Shown here one piece after another: positions 8,714 through 17,424 of a stretch of DNA of 64,000 nucleotides (position 1 is the stretch's first letter; the number at the start of each line of letters is the position of its first letter). The notes below the pieces were generated by a model, which saw only the letters and a list, made by a program, of their open reading frames with translations, was not told the origin of the DNA and searched no databases. The DNA is from Lachnospiraceae bacterium. GTDB lineage: Bacteria > Bacillota > Clostridia > Lachnospirales > Lachnospiraceae. Where the stretch lies: positions 1 through 64,000 of the forward strand of contig JAILGF010000071.1 of the NCBI GenBank assembly GCA_024696945.1, in the 5' to 3' direction. The translations under genes and the position numbers were made by a program.

Positions 8714-8742
8714 TTCACAAAGTATTCACGAATTGGTATTAT
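8714..8742 (+). promoter_or_regulatory. Promoter for the 8781 gene
   Basis: TTCACA (8714-8719), 17 bases, TATTAT (8737-8742) preceded by TTGG. The leader to the ATG at 8781 is about 30 bases. Confidence 0.7.
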
Positions 8743-8780
8743 CCTTTACGGGAAAATATTTTTTCGGGAGATAAAAGGAT

Positions 8781-9998
8781 ATGAGCAAAGAAGAAAACAA
8801 TGAAGAGCTGAGTCTCAGCAAACAGAGAAAACTGGCAAGGAAGAAGAAAATTGCCAAGGAAAAAAGAAATTCGGTTATAGCAAAGGTTGTTTTGGTACTT
8901 GTAATATTGGCTGCAATAGGTTTGATAGCATTTTTTGTCATCAAGGATCAGATCAAAAAGGCTAAAACCGTAACTGCAAGCACCGATTATTCCACGGTTG
9001 TCGATGACAACGGAATGATCAAGGGCATTAAAGCATCGGAGTATGTATCGATACCTGATTACAACAATATTCCGGTATCTTTAAGTGATGTAGAATACAC
9101 CGATGATAAGGTTGAGGCTGATATTCAGACTACATTGAACAACAATAAGACACTCGAAACCTCTGCTGAGCTTACTGCAGCGGACGGCGATAAGGTAAAC
9201 ATTGATTTTGCAGGAACCGTTGACGGAGTCGCATTTGACGGCGGAACGTCTACAGGACATGACCTTACACTTGGTTCGGGTTCACTCATTGATGATTTTG
9301 AACAGCAGATAGAAGGACATCATCCCGGTGATTCGTTTGACGTAGAGGTTACATTCCCTGAGAAGTACGATAATAACCCCGATCTTGCAGGTAAGGATGC
9401 CGTATTTGCAGTTACTCTGAACGGTATCTACGTTGCACCTGAATTTACCGACGAGTTTGTTCAGGAAAAGCTTTCGGAGTATGCTACAACCGCTGAAGAA
9501 TACCGTAAGTATCTTAAGGATACAAATTACGAAAAGAATCTTTCAAGCTTTATTTACAATTATGTGGTTGAGAATACTACCATAAATAAAACACCCAGCG
9601 ACTTCTTAAAACAGCTTAAATCTGCTTATAAGGCTGAGGAGTATTCATATTACGAGTACATGAATTCAATGTATTCAACCTATTACGGATATACTCCTTA
9701 TACTTCGTTTGACGATTATCTTACACAGATTTATTCAATGAACGAGGAGCAGTATGACGAGTCCTTAGAGGAAAAGGTTATGAACAACCTTAAGTACACA
9801 CTGTTCTGTCAGGCAGTTGCTGAAGCTGAAGGCATTACCGCTAACGTCGATGATGCAAAACAGTACTACTTAGATCAGGGTGTTACTGAGGAAAATCTTA
9901 GCAGCCAGATCCAGAGCTACGGTAAGGGTTATGTTACACAGAATTATCTGGACAGCAAGGTTCTTGAGTCCATCTGCGACCGTACGGTTGTAAAGTAA
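8781..9998 (+). CDS. Membrane-anchored trigger-factor-like peptidyl-prolyl isomerase
   Basis: A 405-residue protein. A lysine-rich cytoplasmic start (about 1-32) leads to one membrane helix (about 33-55), then an extracytoplasmic part. Residues 85-120 resemble the segment before the trigger-factor FKBP domain (VSLSDVEYTDDKVEADI). The FKBP domain follows (about 130-215): GDKVNIDFAGTVDGVAFDGG, SGSLIDDFEQQIEGHHPGD, VTFPEKY. The rest (about 220-405) is a helical, Tyr-rich substrate-binding arm like the trigger-factor C-terminus. The ribosome-binding N domain of trigger factor is missing, as expected for an exported foldase. It probably folds secreted proteins at the outer face, in the way PrsA does. 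Single-gene unit with its own promoter and terminator. Confidence 0.85.
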   Translation: MSKEENNEELSLSKQRKLARKKKIAKEKRNSVIAKVVLVLVILAAIGLIAFFVIKDQIKKAKTVTASTDYSTVVDDNGMIKGIKASEYVSIPDYNNIPVSLSDVEYTDDKVEADIQTTLNNNKTLETSAELTAADGDKVNIDFAGTVDGVAFDGGTSTGHDLTLGSGSLIDDFEQQIEGHHPGDSFDVEVTFPEKYDNNPDLAGKDAVFAVTLNGIYVAPEFTDEFVQEKLSEYATTAEEYRKYLKDTNYEKNLSSFIYNYVVENTTINKTPSDFLKQLKSAYKAEEYSYYEYMNSMYSTYYGYTPYTSFDDYLTQIYSMNEEQYDESLEEKVMNNLKYTLFCQAVAEAEGITANVDDAKQYYLDQGVTEENLSSQIQSYGKGYVTQNYLDSKVLESICDRTVVK

Positions 9999-10012
9999 AT
10001 ATTGTATTATGC

Positions 10013-10044
10013 GGCAGATATCTTAACGGGTATCTGCCTTTTTT
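10013..10044 (+). terminator. Rho-independent terminator
   Basis: GGCAGATA (10013-10020) pairs with TATCTGCC (10031-10038) around a 10-base loop, followed by TTTTTTATTTTT. Confidence 0.9.
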
Positions 10045-10075
10045 ATTTTTGGTCTTACGGATTTACTCTTTTTGC

Positions 10076-10104
10076 TTTACTTATTTAAAGGATTGTGGTA
10101 TTAT
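10076..10104 (+). promoter_or_regulatory. Promoter for the cotH-like operon
   Basis: TTTACT (10076-10081), 17 bases, TATTAT (10099-10104) preceded by TGG. Confidence 0.7.
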
Positions 10105-10139
10105 ATACTTTTAGTTAACGGGAGGGAATTATTTTACTG

Positions 10140-11741
10140 ATGAAAAGGATATTATTAATACTTGTCCTTGTGTGCAGCCTTGTCTTACCCGGGATAAAAG
10201 TTGATGCGGCTTCTTTTAGCCGGAACCCCGACGGTGGGGATACCGGAACACATATAAATCCTTCGTCCTTTGACGCGGGCGACACAACCGTAAATAATAA
10301 AAATGAGACGGCCAAGAAGGAAGAGACTACGAATACGACTTCAAGCAATAACGGAAGCCGTACTGAGAAGACCTATTCCTCAAAGGAGATAAAGAAGGAA
10401 TTAAAGAAGCTTGAGTCCGAAACTACGATCCCTACGATCTGTGTTTACACGGAAGAGGGAAAAGAGGTTGTATCCAGGGAGGATTATGTTAACTGTGAGG
10501 TTTATACCATCAACTGTGAAAAGATGTATAAGCTTATCGCAGAGCCTGCCGGGATAAGGGTTCGCGGAAATTCGACCGCATACGGCGGAAATGTGGCTAT
10601 GATAAGGGCAAACCAGGTGCCCTATAAGCTGAAGTTTGAAACTAAGCTGAATATGTTCGGTTTAAACGAGGATGCCGAGTGTAAGAAATGGGTTCTTGTA
10701 AAGGCTGAGTCGTCTCTCTTAAAAACGGATATAGCATTTAAGCTTGGAAGTGTTATCCTGCATGAGGGTAATTACTGTTCTGACGGTATGCTCGTACACA
10801 TGTACCTTAACGGAAAGTTTAAGGGAATATACGAGCTCTGTGAGCAGAACGAGGTGAACAAGAACAGGGTTAGTATTACAAAAACCAAGGAGAATTATAA
10901 GGGAACAGATATAGGTTATCTTTTAGAAATCGATAACTACGGTGAGTCCCCCTGCTTCAGGGTAAATTATGAAAACGCCACGGTTACTGACATTGAGGGA
11001 AAGACCAAGAAATTCAAGGGCGTTTATTATTCCATCAAGAATGACGTTTATTCAGACGAACAGAAACAGTTTATAAAGAAGTATCTTACTAATGTCTTTA
11101 AGATAGTTTATGAGGCCTGCGAGAACGGAAAGTATTACGTTCTTGACGAGAATTATGATCTTGTAAAGGCAAAAAAGAAGTTTCTAAAGCAGACCGATGA
11201 AAGCGGGAAAGAGCTTGATCCGGCGTATATCACCGTGAACAATGTTATGAACCTTGAATCGGTTGCAGACCTGTATCTTCTGTATGAGATAGTTAAGGAC
11301 AGGGATGTCGGAGAGGGAAGCTTTTTCATGTATGCCGATTTCGGAACGGAAAGTACCGACTCGAGACTTACCTTTACATGTCCGTGGGATTTTGAGTGGG
11401 CGTATGACGGCTCTACCTCTGAGCTTTATGCGGCAGTGTTTAATTCGGATGCTTTTGCTTCCATATATGAGGAGCGTTCTAACCCCTGGTTCATTCTTCT
11501 TATGAAGCAGGAATGGTTTACGGATATAGTAAAGGGCCGCTGGCAGGAGCTTAGGACCGATCCTAAGGGAAAGAAGAAGGATGCAATTACTGAGGCTTTA
11601 AAGCTGGAGGAAGAAATACTTCAAACTTATCCCGATGATCTGACAAAGAACAACAGGTATGGTATTAAATCCGCGAAGAATCTGTTAAGCTGGGTTAATA
11701 ACAGGATTAAATTTATGGACGGGTGGTTGCTGGATGATTAA
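10140..11741 (+). CDS. Secreted CotH-like kinase family protein
   Basis: A 533-residue protein with a signal peptide (MKRILLILVLVCSLVLPGI, cleavage near VDAA). After a Ser/Thr/Asn-rich linker (25-75) the CotH kinase-like domain begins: GIRVRGNST (the family's RGNST glycine-rich strand), KKWVLVKAESS, MYLNGKFKGIYELCEQ (Tyr-x-Leu-x-Glu strand), a central helical region, then TFTCPWDFEWAYDG near residue 420. The last motif is usually WDFDW-like; here the second Asp is Glu. CotH proteins are atypical kinases that phosphorylate spore coat or surface proteins; in non-spore Lachnospiraceae, homologues occur with surface or cellulosome modules. The stop overlaps the next gene by 8 bases. Confidence 0.8.
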   Translation: MKRILLILVLVCSLVLPGIKVDAASFSRNPDGGDTGTHINPSSFDAGDTTVNNKNETAKKEETTNTTSSNNGSRTEKTYSSKEIKKELKKLESETTIPTICVYTEEGKEVVSREDYVNCEVYTINCEKMYKLIAEPAGIRVRGNSTAYGGNVAMIRANQVPYKLKFETKLNMFGLNEDAECKKWVLVKAESSLLKTDIAFKLGSVILHEGNYCSDGMLVHMYLNGKFKGIYELCEQNEVNKNRVSITKTKENYKGTDIGYLLEIDNYGESPCFRVNYENATVTDIEGKTKKFKGVYYSIKNDVYSDEQKQFIKKYLTNVFKIVYEACENGKYYVLDENYDLVKAKKKFLKQTDESGKELDPAYITVNNVMNLESVADLYLLYEIVKDRDVGEGSFFMYADFGTESTDSRLTFTCPWDFEWAYDGSTSELYAAVFNSDAFASIYEERSNPWFILLMKQEWFTDIVKGRWQELRTDPKGKKKDAITEALKLEEEILQTYPDDLTKNNRYGIKSAKNLLSWVNNRIKFMDGWLLDD

Positions 11742-13422
11742 CGGTATCAGGCTTGACGAACAGAATAATCAGGTAAGCTATGCCGATATGAAAAATCAGG
11801 TCCTTAGGGCTGATGCAGGTAATGAGACTGCAGCTTTGAGGGCTTCTGCAGGAATGCCCGAGGCAGCCGAAAATACCGCACAGAACAGCGGTGTTACAGG
11901 CAACCTTAATTCTGCGATACAGAGAGCCCTGACGGATGCGGGACTTCCCGTAAATGAGAGGAATACCGCAATTGTCAAGGAAATGCTGAATAACCAGATG
12001 TCCATCGACAGTGACAGCCTGCGCCGTGTTATGACTCAGGCAAATATGTACAGGGAAGCAGATGTTTCTACGCTTCTTCTAATGAACAAGAACAATATCC
12101 CGGTGACACATTTTACCGCGGCTCAGCTGCAGGCGTATATAAATAACGAGCAGAACCTTACCGCACAGGTGGGAGATGCGGTGCAGACACTGATGGATGT
12201 TCTTGCAAACGAGGCCGAAACAGGAACTGTCAATATGAATATGGGAGTTCTTGAACTCCTTACCGGAAACGTTCAGCCGGAGGAAGCTGCGGTGCTTCAA
12301 AACAATGCGGCATCCCAGAGTCTTGCGGAGAATGTTGCCAACGCCGAAACAGGTATTGTAAATATGCTGGCTTCGGGCCAGGGCGGCATGGAAGCGGTTT
12401 ATGCCGCAGGAGGCTCGGCGATTGCTGAGGCTGTGAACGAAGAAGAAATATTGAATATGCAGCAGACCACAGCTGTAGAAAATGTCATTGACGAACTCGG
12501 AACCGATGCCGAGGGAAGCGGTGCAAACTGGATGAACGGTTTCGGAGCGGATGATGACGGTACGTCGTTTAATGCTACGACGGAGTTTACGCTGCAGACG
12601 GAAACCCAGGCAACTACGGCAAAGGAATCGTCGGGAACGGCTGTATCCGCATTCCTTTCGGAAAATGAGTTAAGAGAGCTAAACGAACTTAATAGCAGGC
12701 TGTTTGAGGGTGCAAAAGCTATTGAGGCAGGTGAAAATGCCGAGGCAGCTTTAAAGTCCATTTATGAAAATGCGATGGGGACCAACAACGCTCAGCTTGA
12801 GGAACTCTTCAGAAATCCCGTTTATCAGAAGCTGATAGGAAAGGCCTTGGGAGACAAGTTCTCACTTAAGCCGGAGGACATCAATTCCTCGGAGGAGCTA
12901 AACGAATTTTACAAGGAAACTTATTCGGCACTGGAGAAGCTTGCACAGATGGCTGATAAGGATGGAAATCTTGCCGAAAAGCTTTCAAAGCCCATGGATA
13001 ACATAAAGTTCATGGATACCTTAAATGACGTATTTCCTTATATCCAGCTGCCGCTGCAGCTGACAGAGGGGAATACGAGCGGGGAGCTGTATGTTTTTAA
13101 GAACGGCAGGAATAAAACGGATCCGGGTGATTCTAAAAGCGTTCTGCTCCATCTTGATATGAAGAGCCTGGGACCCACGGACATACATATGGAGCTTAAA
13201 GACGGCTTTTTGAAGCTTAGGTTCTACTGTAACGATGAGAGCTCCAAGCAACTATTGGAACAGTATTTTACCGATCTCGAAGAAGCTCTTTACGAAAAGA
13301 ATTTTAATATAACCTCGGAATTTAACGTCAGAACCGAGGATACGAATAATATAGTGGAAGCACTTTCCTCGGGCGGAGGAAACGTTCCTGAATTTAAATA
13401 CAATTTTGATATAAGGGCATAG
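11734..13422 (+). CDS. FliK-like / DUF6240-type protein
   Basis: A 562-residue protein translated from an ATG inside the preceding stop region (8-base overlap). Residues 1-340 are Ala/Asn/Glu/Gln-rich, low complexity and helical; the C-terminal ~110 residues form a compact domain (LLHLDMKSLGPTDIHMELKD, FYCNDE, LEQYFTDLEEALYEKNFNI) that follows the pattern of the flagellar hook-length control protein FliK C-terminal domain (LGxxxVxL, followed by a helix and a final strand). There is no signal peptide. FliK acts with the flagellar export switch FlhB. No flagellar gene is next to it here, so a flagellar role is inferred from the domain alone. Confidence 0.6.
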   Translation: MINGIRLDEQNNQVSYADMKNQVLRADAGNETAALRASAGMPEAAENTAQNSGVTGNLNSAIQRALTDAGLPVNERNTAIVKEMLNNQMSIDSDSLRRVMTQANMYREADVSTLLLMNKNNIPVTHFTAAQLQAYINNEQNLTAQVGDAVQTLMDVLANEAETGTVNMNMGVLELLTGNVQPEEAAVLQNNAASQSLAENVANAETGIVNMLASGQGGMEAVYAAGGSAIAEAVNEEEILNMQQTTAVENVIDELGTDAEGSGANWMNGFGADDDGTSFNATTEFTLQTETQATTAKESSGTAVSAFLSENELRELNELNSRLFEGAKAIEAGENAEAALKSIYENAMGTNNAQLEELFRNPVYQKLIGKALGDKFSLKPEDINSSEELNEFYKETYSALEKLAQMADKDGNLAEKLSKPMDNIKFMDTLNDVFPYIQLPLQLTEGNTSGELYVFKNGRNKTDPGDSKSVLLHLDMKSLGPTDIHMELKDGFLKLRFYCNDESSKQLLEQYFTDLEEALYEKNFNITSEFNVRTEDTNNIVEALSSGGGNVPEFKYNFDIRA

Positions 13423-13430
13423 GAAGGCTC

Positions 13431-14132
13431 ATGAGTAAAAATGTTTATGATACCGATACCTTCAGAGGTACGGATATATTGATAGGTATATTTTTCTTCT
13501 TGGCACTGGTGGGCTTAGGTCTGTTCATTGCGGTTAATTTCAGGCCTATATACTACGGGTGCATCAACCGGTACGGGATAGAGGAGGTAAGCGGTCTTTC
13601 AAGGGAAGAGATAATCTTAAATTATGACGCGCTGATAGATTACTGTTTCCCTCTTAATTTCGGAGAACTGCATTTCCCGACTTTAAAGTCCTCTGTTTCA
13701 GGACTGTCGCATTTTGCCGAAGTTAAGGTCCTGTTCAACATATTCTATGTGGTGGGATTTATTTCGACTATCATCACGGTTATGGCTTTCATTTCAAGAC
13801 TTAAGGAAAAGGAGATAAGGTTCCTTAAGGTATGCTCCATAACCTCGCTCGTTATCCCGGGAATACTTGTGCTGTTTACGATAATCGATTTTGACAGGCT
13901 TTTCGTTCTGTTCCATAAGCTTATGTTCAACAACGATGACTGGCTGTTTGATCCGGAGCTCGATCCCGTAATAAGGATACTTCCGGAAGAGTTCTTTATG
14001 ATCTGCCTAATTGTCATTGCCGGAACGGTGATACTCGGCTCATGCGTGACCATGGGTATCTACATGTATAAGAAGCACAAAAAAAAGCTTTCGGGAGGAC
14101 TGCTTCCTAAGGAGCAGAACTTCTATTACTGA
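13431..14132 (+). CDS. TIGR01906/DUF1461 family membrane protein
   Basis: A 233-residue integral membrane protein with four or five helices. Family marks: an N-terminal helix, then FRPIYYGCINRYGIEEVSG, the REEIILNYDALIDYCFP segment, and SGLSHFAEVKVLF, which is the HxxDVK-like motif before the second helix. This is the conserved extracytoplasmic loop of DUF1461. Function unknown. It starts 8 bases after the FliK-like gene with a ribosome binding site AGGAAGG, so it shares that operon. Confidence 0.8.
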   Translation: MSKNVYDTDTFRGTDILIGIFFFLALVGLGLFIAVNFRPIYYGCINRYGIEEVSGLSREEIILNYDALIDYCFPLNFGELHFPTLKSSVSGLSHFAEVKVLFNIFYVVGFISTIITVMAFISRLKEKEIRFLKVCSITSLVIPGILVLFTIIDFDRLFVLFHKLMFNNDDWLFDPELDPVIRILPEEFFMICLIVIAGTVILGSCVTMGIYMYKKHKKKLSGGLLPKEQNFYY

Positions 14133-14152
14133 GATTGGAGAAAATATTTTAG

Positions 14153-15031
14153 ATGAGTGAATATATAATTGTTTCCGACGCTACCGTTGACTTGAGCCGG
14201 GAGCTTATCGATAGCCTTAACGTAAGGATAATCCCGATGATCTACATACTTGACGGTAAGGAGTATTATTGCGATCCTTCAAAAGAAGAGTTTGATCATG
14301 AAAACTTTTACAGTCAGGTTAACGCCGGGGTACCGGTTTCCACTTCACAGAATCCTCCTGCGATTTTTAAGGAATTTTATGAGGAATGTGCAAAGGAATA
14401 TAAGAAAATTCTTTATATATGCTTTTCTTCAGGCCTTAGCGGAAATTACAATTCTGCGCGGATGGCAGCAAGCGAGTTCATGGAGGAACATCCGGACGTT
14501 GACATAAAGGTGGTTGATTCCCTGTGTGCATCGGTGGGCGAAGGCTTTCTGCTACGTGAGGTCTGTGCAAAAAGGGATGCGGGAGCAGAGTTTTCTGAAA
14601 TAGTAAGCTTTACCGAGGAGATAAAAAGGCAGGTATGCCATTGGTTTGTTGTAGGAAACTTAGAGCAGCTGAGACGTGGCGGAAGGATAAATGCTGTAGA
14701 GGCAAAGCTTGGCTCGATACTGAGCGTACATCCCATCCTTACTACCGATAAGGAAGGTAAGCTTAAAGTTTCCGAAAAGGTGAGAGGAATGAAGAAGGCC
14801 TTGAAGCTGCTTGCGGGACGCGTTCTTAAATATGCTCATAAGGATATAAGCCACAAAATAATAGTGGCACATGCGGGCTGCAGGGAGCTTGCGGATGAGC
14901 TTCGAACCATGGCACTTGAAACCGGCAGGATTAAGGAGTGCATTATTGAAAAGATAGGTCCGGTTATAGGTGCGCATACGGGTTCACCCATGTGTGCGAT
15001 CGTATTCTTGGGTTCCCAGGAGGATGAGTAA
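14153..15031 (+). CDS. DegV family fatty-acid-binding protein
   Basis: The 292-residue length and both domains fit DegV. Domain 1: IIVSDATVDLSRELI (canonical SDS/T-DLP-like strand and loop), VSTSQNPP (the TSQPP lipid-headgroup motif). Then ILYICFSSGLSGNYNSA (SSGLSGTYQSA motif with the Ser that contacts the carboxylate) and the C-terminal domain with VVGNLEQLRRGGRINAVEA and PVIGAHTGSPMCAI. Family members bind long-chain fatty acids, in some bacteria as FakB for the fatty-acid kinase FakA. No fakA is visible here. Its TAA shares one base with the next gene's ATG. Confidence 0.92.
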   Translation: MSEYIIVSDATVDLSRELIDSLNVRIIPMIYILDGKEYYCDPSKEEFDHENFYSQVNAGVPVSTSQNPPAIFKEFYEECAKEYKKILYICFSSGLSGNYNSARMAASEFMEEHPDVDIKVVDSLCASVGEGFLLREVCAKRDAGAEFSEIVSFTEEIKRQVCHWFVVGNLEQLRRGGRINAVEAKLGSILSVHPILTTDKEGKLKVSEKVRGMKKALKLLAGRVLKYAHKDISHKIIVAHAGCRELADELRTMALETGRIKECIIEKIGPVIGAHTGSPMCAIVFLGSQEDE

Positions 15032-15882
15032 TGATCAGTAATTCGGTAGTTATTTCATTATATACAATGGGTGTGGCTATAGTGACCTTCCCCATTATGC
15101 TTGCGGTTCTTTTAAAGATAAAGACAAAGATTAAAATTTCACCGTTTTTGATCGCAATACTTGTATATTTCACGTTTTCACTTGTATGTCCGACCTTTGT
15201 TCACAGTATCTTCCTGAACCAAAACAGACCGACATCCGGTTTCCTTCAGAGCAATGTATTTGTATATTCACTGTATAATGCGATCGTTATAGGTCTGTTT
15301 GACCAGCTCGGAATGTACGTCGCTTTTAAAAAGCTGATGACCACACACGACGATAAAAGAACTCCAATTATGTATGCTTTCGGTCATGCCGGAGCCGATG
15401 TGTTTATCATGTGCTTTTTCACGGTCATTACCTATGTGCTCTGGGCAGAAACGCTGAATGCAAAGGGTGTGGACGGTTTCATGGAACTTTACACCGATGC
15501 AAAGTATACCGATGCGGAGAATGCCATAGAGTTCATGAAGAGTCTGAGCGTACGCTACATACTTTTGATTGCGTTGGAGAGGGTTATCATATTTATAATG
15601 CATACGGCCTTTTCGGTTCTTATTTTCTATTCGGTAAAGAGGGACATGAAGGTATATTTCTGGATAGGAGTGATATTAAGAGGCTTATGCTCGATACCGG
15701 GGTCACTGGAAAAATACGATCCCGTTTATTCAGAGGGTATAAATCAGGTATTCATTTTCGTATTCCTTATAATATTTGTCGCGGTAGCGGTATTTATTGC
15801 TCTGAAGCTTTACAGAATATATGATTCCGAGGAACAGATACAGCCTGCCGACCTGTTTAAAAAGGTGCATAAAAATTTATAA
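15031..15882 (+). CDS. YhfC family membrane protein with altered protease motifs
   Basis: A 283-residue protein with seven to eight membrane helices. Its spacing and helices match the YhfC family of glutamic-type intramembrane proteases. The family's FEExxR motif is represented by FDQLGM (Asp91, Gln92, Met95), and the GHGGxE motif by GHAGAD (His119, Asp123). His119 is kept but both glutamates and the arginine are lost, so proteolysis is doubtful. It is fused translationally to degV by a one-base overlap. Its stop codon lies within the ArgR-like operator of argG. The family motif is from memory; an alignment would settle it. Confidence 0.7.
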   Translation: MISNSVVISLYTMGVAIVTFPIMLAVLLKIKTKIKISPFLIAILVYFTFSLVCPTFVHSIFLNQNRPTSGFLQSNVFVYSLYNAIVIGLFDQLGMYVAFKKLMTTHDDKRTPIMYAFGHAGADVFIMCFFTVITYVLWAETLNAKGVDGFMELYTDAKYTDAENAIEFMKSLSVRYILLIALERVIIFIMHTAFSVLIFYSVKRDMKVYFWIGVILRGLCSIPGSLEKYDPVYSEGINQVFIFVFLIIFVAVAVFIALKLYRIYDSEEQIQPADLFKKVHKNL

Positions 15883-15899
15883 AAATGTATAAAAATACA
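15866..15899 (+). promoter_or_regulatory. Tandem ARG-box-like operators upstream of argG
   Basis: TGCATAAAAATTTA (15866-15879) and TGTATAAAAATACA (15886-15899) each match 12 of the 14 core positions of the Bacillus ARG box (TGAATAAAAATKCA). A third, weaker copy lies between them (15876-15889), so ATAAAAAT recurs exactly every 10 bases. The boxes abut the -35 of argG, a fit for repression by ArgR, which is encoded in this window. The same A-tracts could bend DNA or act as an UP element. Confidence 0.6.
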
Positions 15900-15900
15900 C

Positions 15901-15929
15901 TTGACAAATGAATATTATGGGTGTATAGT
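15901..15929 (+). promoter_or_regulatory. argG promoter
   Basis: TTGACA (15901-15906), 17 bases, TATAGT (15924-15929). The leader is about 80 bases. I see no T-box elements in it. Confidence 0.8.
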
Positions 15930-16014
15930 ACATGATGTGCAAGGGCTGAAGTAGGATTCTTGCGGCTTTAATCATCAATAATGAATATTTATAAAATAAA
16001 AGGAGAACATTATC

Positions 16015-17241
16015 ATGAAGGAAAAGGTTATCTTGGCTTATTCGGGCGGACTTGATACAACAGCTATCATTCCGTGGCTTAAGGAAAATTTTGATTACGA
16101 CGTAATCTGCTGCTGTATCGATGTTGGGCAGGAGAGCGAGCTTGACGGCTTAGAGGAAAGAGCAAAGCTTTCAGGCGCTGAGAAGCTTTATATCGAGCAT
16201 CTTACAGAGGAATTCGTTGATGATTATATCATGCCCTGTGTTAAGGCAGGCGCTGTTTATGAGCATAAGTACTTACTCGGAACTTCTATGGCAAGACCTC
16301 TTATCGCAAAGAAGCTTGTTGAGATAGCACGTAAGGAAGGCGCTACCGCCATCTGCCACGGCGCTACCGGTAAGGGTAACGACCAGGTTCGTTTTGAACT
16401 CGGTATCAAGGCACTTGCTCCCGACATCAAGATTATTGCTCCTTGGAGAATGACTGACAAGTGGGGCATGAGCTCACGTGAGGAAGAGATCGAGTACTGC
16501 AAGAAGCACGGAATTGACCTTCCTTTCTCAGCTGACAACAGCTACAGCCGTGACAGGAACCTCTGGCATATCAGCCATGAGGGCTTAGAGCTTGAGGATC
16601 CCGCTAATGCACCTAACTATGATCATCTTTTAGTACTCGGTGTATCACCTGAGAAGGCTCCTGATGAGGGCGAGATCATCAGCATGACATTCGAGAAAGG
16701 CATTCCTACAAGCCTTAACGGTGAGAAGCTGAGCGCAACCGAAATCATCAAGAAGTTAAATAAACTCGGCGGAAAGCATGGTATCGGTATTGTTGATATC
16801 GTTGAGAACCGTGTTGTCGGCATGAAGTCACGTGGCGTTTATGAGACACCCGGCGGAACAATTCTTATGGCAGCACATGAGCAGCTTGAGGAGCTTATTC
16901 TTGACAGGGCTACCATGACCGTTAAGAAGGAGATCGGCAACAAGTTCGCTGACGTTGTTTATGAGGGCAAGTGGTTTACACCTTTACGTGAGGCTCTTCA
17001 GGCATTTGTTGAGAGCACTCAGCAGTATGTAACAGGTGAAGTTAAGATGAAGCTCTACAAGGGCAACATCATCAAGCAGGGCACCACATCTCCTTATTCA
17101 TTATACAGCGAGAGCCTTGCAAGCTTCACTACCGGCGAGCTTTACGATCATCATGACGCAGAGGGCTTCATCAACCTGTTCGGACTTTCACTTAAGGTAA
17201 GGGCTATGAAGATGGCTGAGGCTGAGAAGAACCTTAAATAA
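16015..17241 (+). CDS. argG: Argininosuccinate synthase
   Basis: A 408-residue enzyme, the usual length. It ligates citrulline and aspartate with ATP in the cytoplasm, the penultimate step of arginine synthesis. The N-terminal PP-loop is intact ([16 protein letters not shown]), followed by [17 protein letters not shown], the [14 protein letters not shown] motif, and [23 protein letters not shown], which binds the substrates. Strong AGGAG ribosome binding site. argH and other arginine genes are not adjacent; control by ArgR is likely from the upstream boxes. Its codon use is cleaner than that of the neighbours, as expected for a well-expressed gene. Confidence 0.97.
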   Translation: MKEKVILAYSGGLDTTAIIPWLKENFDYDVICCCIDVGQESELDGLEERAKLSGAEKLYIEHLTEEFVDDYIMPCVKAGAVYEHKYLLGTSMARPLIAKKLVEIARKEGATAICHGATGKGNDQVRFELGIKALAPDIKIIAPWRMTDKWGMSSREEEIEYCKKHGIDLPFSADNSYSRDRNLWHISHEGLELEDPANAPNYDHLLVLGVSPEKAPDEGEIISMTFEKGIPTSLNGEKLSATEIIKKLNKLGGKHGIGIVDIVENRVVGMKSRGVYETPGGTILMAAHEQLEELILDRATMTVKKEIGNKFADVVYEGKWFTPLREALQAFVESTQQYVTGEVKMKLYKGNIIKQGTTSPYSLYSESLASFTTGELYDHHDAEGFINLFGLSLKVRAMKMAEAEKNLK

Positions 17242-17276
17242 GCTGAATTATTAAATATTGTTTTCTTTACAAAATA

Positions 17277-17323
17277 AACAGTCTGGGATATAATATAATT
17301 CCGGACTGTTTTTTTGTTTTTTG
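17277..17323 (+). terminator. argG terminator
   Basis: AACAGTCTGG (17277-17286) pairs with CCGGACTGTT (17301-17310), ten pairs with one G-U, followed by a long T run. Confidence 0.9.
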
Positions 17324-17424
17324 TAGAAAAACTGTACAAGTAAACTTTGCACAGTGCAATATGATAAGTTTTGTCATCCTGATCTTTGAATAAATCATTA
17401 AAATGAATATAAAGGAAATAGAAA

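Noticed and set aside
15883-16014. T-box or arginine riboswitch before argG
   Set aside because: No conserved T-box sequence; the leader is short and AT-rich, and ARG boxes give a simpler explanation.
17347-17359. Short palindrome TTGCACAGTGCAA upstream of topB
   Set aside because: A 13-base palindrome in an intergenic region is not enough to call an operator, and no known regulator motif fits.
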